A stretch of DNA of 64,000 bases from Heterocephalus glaber (taxonomy: Eukaryota > Chordata > Mammalia > Rodentia > Bathyergidae): contig NW_004624855.1 of assembly GCF_000247695.1 (NCBI RefSeq), forward strand, positions 1,538,902 through 1,602,901. The letters run 5' to 3'. Positions within the stretch are counted from its first letter, which is position 1. Every line of letters begins with the position of its first letter. The position numbers and the translations under genes were made by a program. The notes under the pieces are model-generated. The model had not been told where the DNA came from. It ran no database searches and saw nothing but the letters and a program-made list of their open reading frames with translations. Shown piece after piece: positions 59,781 to 64,000 of the stretch.

Positions 59781-61590
59781 AAGCAGGTTCAACAGTAGGC
59801 ACAATAATAAATATGTCTGGCACTTTGCCCTGTGGTTTACAAAGAGAGATAACCTGGGTTCCCCTGCCCTTGACTTTTGCAGTCTTCTGAGAGGAACAAG
59901 TTGTGTCCCTCCAGGAAGGGTATGCATGGTACCCATTACCATAAGCAGAATGGACCCCTGGGTAGTTAGCAACACATGACCAAGTTTAACCTCCTTTCAG
60001 GCCTTCCTGGGCCTTAATACCTACTGCAAAATTCATCCATTCCACAAGAGAAAGGCATCCCTCCATTTGGCTCTTCCAAACCCTTCATGAACCATCACCT
60101 GGTTGCCTCTTCGTGGTTAGTTGGTAGCTTGAATTTGTCTGGTTGTCGTTTTCATGCAGTGTAGCATTTCATCACAGGCAGGGACGACCACAGAGAATTG
60201 TTAATTTAAGCTTTTAAATAAAAGGTACTTCCGTAGAGTGACTACTCCCTCATCCTCTGCTTAAATGTTTGGAAGGAGACATTCAAACCTCAATTGCTGC
60301 CACGTGAGGTAGTTCTACAGAGGTGAGGAGCACTACAGACACAGTGGCATATGGCTTACCCTGCACTTGGCAGTGGCACCAAGCAGGCAGCCCCTATCCA
60401 CTTTTGCCTCATTAAAGGGACCTGCAGTTGATAACTACTCTTAATTAATGCTGCTCTCAATGGCCCAGCAAGTCCCCCTGGCCTGGACTATGGTGTACTG
60501 AGCAGTGTTAATCCTCAGGAGCCACCACTGCTGGGAATGGATGTAATTAGCATCTTTAAAAAGATGAGCTGCTTTTCTGAGCAGAAATGAAAGTGTGGAT
60601 GGGTATGTTATGCCAATATTTTCTTTAGAGTACTTTTATGTGCTATATTCTGGGAGCACAGAAAAGTTTATGGTCTGATTTTCATTTTTATGTACCATTC
60701 GTAATACACAATGAAATAAAAGAGTGATTTGGGAATGGCAAAAAGAAAAAGGAAAAAAAATGAAAGACATGAAACCATGTTCACTCACCTGATACCTTTT
60801 TCTATGTTTATCAATGTTTTTGAGTAAATATATTGTGCCCATCACTAAAATGTATGAAATTCTTCTTTGTTTCCATGTGGGAGTTGGAGAAACTTCCTCA
60901 AATCTTACTAAAGCACATGAGATGATGTTCTGGTTCTGACTGGCACACACAGGCCTGGGCTTGAGCTGGAGGGAAGCCTTGAGCACCTCCTCCCCGGTGC
61001 TGGGTGATGCCTGGGAAGCCCAGAGCTCAGGGCTGCATGATTCATCTGAGAAAACACCTTGCAAAGACAAGAGCAATAAATCCCAGAGATCAATCCATGT
61101 AATGCATTTCATTCAGGTTATTTACTTTCCTTATATTAGTTGAGGATCAGTACTCAACACTTTCATGAAAACCATGGAACTCACATTAAGATACATTTGT
61201 TAACTACATGCTCACAGTAATCATAGGAGAATTCTACCAAATTCCACTAAACTCTGGTACTCTGCTCAGTAAATAGCCATGAAAACACCATGGTACTTAG
61301 AGCAAATCCTCAATCCCCTGCTAACACCTTATATTACAACCGTCTAATTACCATGTTTTGCAGTAGCCTTGTGGGACTTTCACAGGTAATTAGAACTCCA
61401 GAGCTTTTCAGCAGTAATCCAGTAAGGACCTCTTAACTAGAAAGGATTATGCACTGCTAATATCATTGTGCCCACGTGTTTTCTACAGTTAATTGTTTCA
61501 ATTAATATTTGGCTGCACTACAGAATTTCATGCAGCTTCATAGACTGTGACAGCACATGAGTCAACTCTGAAGTGGATATGGGGCCTGCA
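59781..61590. other. Unique intron, little recognised
   Basis: The 158-codon open frame at 60636-61112 (-) has no recognisable domain and no splice or promoter support. 61320-61510 is repeat-free and rich in homeodomain-like TAATTA/GGATTA words, with one CACGTG. Confidence 0.5.
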
Positions 61591-61597
61591 TGTGTGT

Positions 61598-61650
61598 TCT
61601 CTCTCTCTCTCTCTCTCTCTCTCCCCTTCTCTCTCTCTCCCCCACCCCCC
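61598..61650 (+). repeat. (TC)n microsatellite and C-rich tract
   Basis: A pure TC run (61598-61622) is followed by CCCCTTCTCTCTCTCTCCCC and a C-rich stretch. Open frames on both strands here are low-complexity artefacts. Confidence 0.95.
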
Positions 61651-62004
61651 ACCTCTCCTTCTGCACTTTTTATTCACTGGTATCCTGTTGAGAAAAATAA
61701 AACATATAAAACATGTCACTTTAATTACATTTTGTTTTGTGAATTCAGGATGATTTATCTTTGCTTTGTTTTTAGGTAAGGAGGTAGATACTTAACATGA
61801 TTATAATTTTCATCATCCTTGTTAAGAGAGGGGTGGGGAATAGATGACAATTTCTTCTTGTCACAATTTTTACAAATATAGTCTAAGCAGTGAGCAATGA
61901 CAGGACATAAACCATATTATTTCTACCTTTGAGTCTTCAGAGTCCAGTTCAAAGTATGTGCTCAATTAAATGCCCACTGAACTGACATGTATTGTATTCT
62001 TCCA

Positions 62005-62030
62005 GAGGTAAAATATATATTTTATATATA
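62005..62030. repeat. A+T palindromic stretch
   Basis: AAAATATATATTTTATATAT is largely self-complementary and could extrude a small cruciform. Confidence 0.7.
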
Positions 62031-62519
62031 TAGTAAGTCCTCAGTAAATATTTGGTGAATACCTGAAAGTCACTAGAAAATGTCTTTATATTTGTTTTTA
62101 AATAATATGATTATGAGCTGATAGCTCAACATAAAATTAAAGATTTATGGACAAGATGTTTGTTGAGGTAATCACTTATGGTAGCACCAGTATTACATTC
62201 ATTCAAAGTACACAGAGCAAAAAAATACCTTTTACCCAACAATTTTAGCTTTCTTAGCTTCCTGGGCTAAATTTTTTCTATCTGTCTGCTTGTCTTTCTC
62301 CTAAAGTATGTTTGAGCATTAGGCTTTGGGATGGCGGCAGGGGGTTTTGGGTAGACCCTACTGTAAAGGAAGGACTTGCCTTTTTAGCCGAGGGTCTCCT
62401 GCTGCTATGATGTGCTAACTCAACTTGGGGTGGGACATTAGATGATGAATTAGCAGCTCCCCTTGGTAATCTGAGACAAAAGGCCTTGTCATGGCATGGG
62501 AGACAATATGGCCAAGAAA

Positions 62520-62690
62520 AAAGGCCCTGGGTTTTGGTGACAGAGAGACTTTGTAGGGATCTTGGTACTCCTTTAGGAAATGCCCAGGCCTCTCAGTCCA
62601 TTGTCTTATCAGTAGAATGGAGACTGATAACTACTCTCAGAATTGGGCGATGCAAAGGGAGCCTGGATCCCAGGAGAGTTCTAGGCAATG
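62520..62690 (+). mobile_element. Probable MIR SINE, sense
   Basis: CCTCTCAGTCCATTGTCTTA, then AGTAGAATGGAGACTGATAA with CTACTCTCAG, follow the central-to-3' MIR order. The 5' part is weaker. Confidence 0.5.
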
Positions 62691-63194
62691 TGAGTGTCTC
62701 TACATTCTACCCCCAACATGCCTGTCCTTTGGCATGATGAGACCCCCTCTGTGGTCTTGGCCACAGGCTCTCACAAGGAGGGGTCACTGAGGATTCCTGA
62801 GAAGGTTGACATGGGGAAGTCTGGAAAGCACCTGGTCTCAGCTTTATCACACTAAAAATCTTATTTGAATACATATCAGCCTGCTGCAAGCCTGCTTGTG
62901 TCTAACTGACTAGAAAATAATGATGGTGTGTACTTCCCATCAAGTTGTATAGACATCAGGCACTAGCTGATGTCAATCCCACCTGCAGTCTTAGGGCTTC
63001 TGAGTTTCTCCTCAGAAAAGGGAAGAGATGATGAAAGCTATCACCATGGACACATTGAGCCTGCAGTGTTCTTGTATCTGAGAGGGCTGTGCTAAGGAAT
63101 GATACTCAGTTCTTGCTACCCAAGTTGAACATCTGAAGGCCCTGATTATTCAAGGGCACACATAAAGTCTTAGTCACTTTCTCGTCTCTGAGCC
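62691..63194. other. Intronic sequence without recognised features
   Basis: No gene or clear repeat is seen. Confidence 0.5.
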
Positions 63195-63535
63195 ACAATA
63201 GGTGACACCTGCAACTTAAAAGAGGAGTTTTGGTTCACAGTTTGTAGAGGTTTCAGTCCATAATTGGCTGTCTCAAGGGCAGAAGTGGCATGGTGGAAGG
63301 GCATGGAAGAGGAGAGCTGTTCGTATCATGGTGTCCTCGAAGCAGAGTACGTGAAGGGAGGACCAGGGAAGGGAAATAAACTCTGCCAGGTCATGCCCAG
63401 AGTGACCCAGCTCTTCCAAGGAGATCTCACCTCCTAACAGCAAGTCAGCCATAACACCCCATAATAGAATCATATTCCAAAGGCCTCCACTATGATCAAT
63501 CACATGAAGCTCTTGAAGGAATTTAGATATAAACC
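63195..63535 (-). mobile_element. MaLR-type LTR, antisense
   Basis: TTTTGGTTCACAGTTTGTAG, then GTTTCAGTCCATAATTGG, then GGAGATCTCACCTCCTAACA, then AATCATATTCCAAAGGCC resemble the LTR at 54590 in reverse order. Boundaries are approximate. Confidence 0.55.
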
Positions 63536-64000
63536 ACAAAAATGGCTAAAAACTTGTTTTTAAAGCATTGTGAAGATATTCAGTATACTAGTAGAGAAGA
63601 AAGGACATAGGAATTGCTTTGAGGATAGTTATTAATTTGGGATGATGTGATACCCTTCCTAATGCCAAGAAACCAAAGCAGATTAGCCCACATGCACTTT
63701 CATCAGCAGGAGCATCGAGGAGAGGACCAGTGTGAGCCCCCCAAGGCAACGCTTCCTGCCCAGGCATTGTCCCAGCATTGACACTAGAAGCAGCCATCCT
63801 CCCAGGTCTGGGAATCACTGCCTTCTAGGTGAGGAGCCCCTGATGGCCTCTCTGTATAGACTCCTTTCCTGATGTGATGCTATTAGGCACATAGACACTG
63901 TCTCTAAGCGGATTTTGCCACAAGATGCTCACATCCTCAGATTTCTAGTCTAGCATAAGACAGATACTTTTGTATCAATGCCTTTTAGCTTTCTTATCCT
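63536..64000. other. Intronic sequence without recognised features
   Basis: The frame at 63588-63818 (-) has no recognisable product. No clear repeat is seen up to the window edge. Confidence 0.5.

Noticed and set aside
60636..61112. 158-codon open frame on the minus strand
   Set aside because: No domain, homology or splice context is recognised. Frames of this length are expected by chance on two strands of 64 kb.
61547..61779. Ser-Leu-rich frames around the TC repeat
   Set aside because: They are translations of a microsatellite.

Overview
The window is mammalian nuclear DNA, almost certainly rodent, lying inside one very large protein-coding gene, PRKN (parkin), read on the + strand. The only coding sequence I can support is a 137-bp exon at 29852-29988. 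It has a consensus acceptor and a GTAAGT donor. It translates, starting in the third base of a split codon, to the second half of the parkin RING1 domain and corresponds to human exon 7 (residues 245-291). The rest is the 3' part of intron 6 (1-29851) and the 5' part of intron 7 (29989-64000). There are no bacterial-type genes, operons, CRISPR arrays or phage genes.

The rodent assignment rests on two things. The exon has Asn-His-Arg-His at 254-257, as I recall from mouse and rat; human has Asn-Ser-Arg-His. The introns carry rodent SINEs: 17 copies of a tRNA-derived, ID-like SINE (about 85 bp plus an A tail ending GGTACC-An), two B1-type elements and one B1+ID (B4-like) composite. The ID-like subtype differs from the mouse/rat/guinea-pig ID core in its middle third. 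It may point to the Castorimorpha (beaver, kangaroo rat, pocket gopher), but that is only a suggestion.

Layout. 1-7.2 kb: intron with old LINE sequence, three SINEs and an L1 3' end carrying a nested hAT element. 7.2-9.3 kb: an old antisense L1 with a younger 5'-truncated L1 inside it, the latter with a tandemly duplicated 3' UTR and a 15-bp target-site duplication. 9.9-10.5 kb: an LTR with a nested SINE. 11.4-12.5 kb: a stretch I cannot assign. 14.4-18.3 kb: several L2 pieces. 18.7-19.3 kb: a hAT-Charlie-type element and a long polypurine tract. 23.0-29.7 kb: MaLR-type LTRs and an L2. 29.85-29.99 kb: PRKN exon 7, with an LTR ending 141 bp upstream and a SINE starting about 80 bp downstream. 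30.6-32.0 kb: B1 and a long antisense L1. 33-54 kb: SINEs, MIRs, one MIR split by an LTR, a B4-like element and a Tigger/MER2-like element. 54.6-56.9 kb: an LTR, a B1, an 81-bp hAT MITE with a perfect 8-bp target duplication, and a long L2. 59.1-59.8 kb: a decayed mariner transposase end abutting an L1 fragment. The remainder is A+T-rich unique intron with a few segments that look like conserved non-coding elements.

I found no undescribed biological system. The most useful observations are the PRKN exon with its repeat-crowded flanks, the two related hAT elements, the tandem L1 3' UTR and the SINE subfamily.
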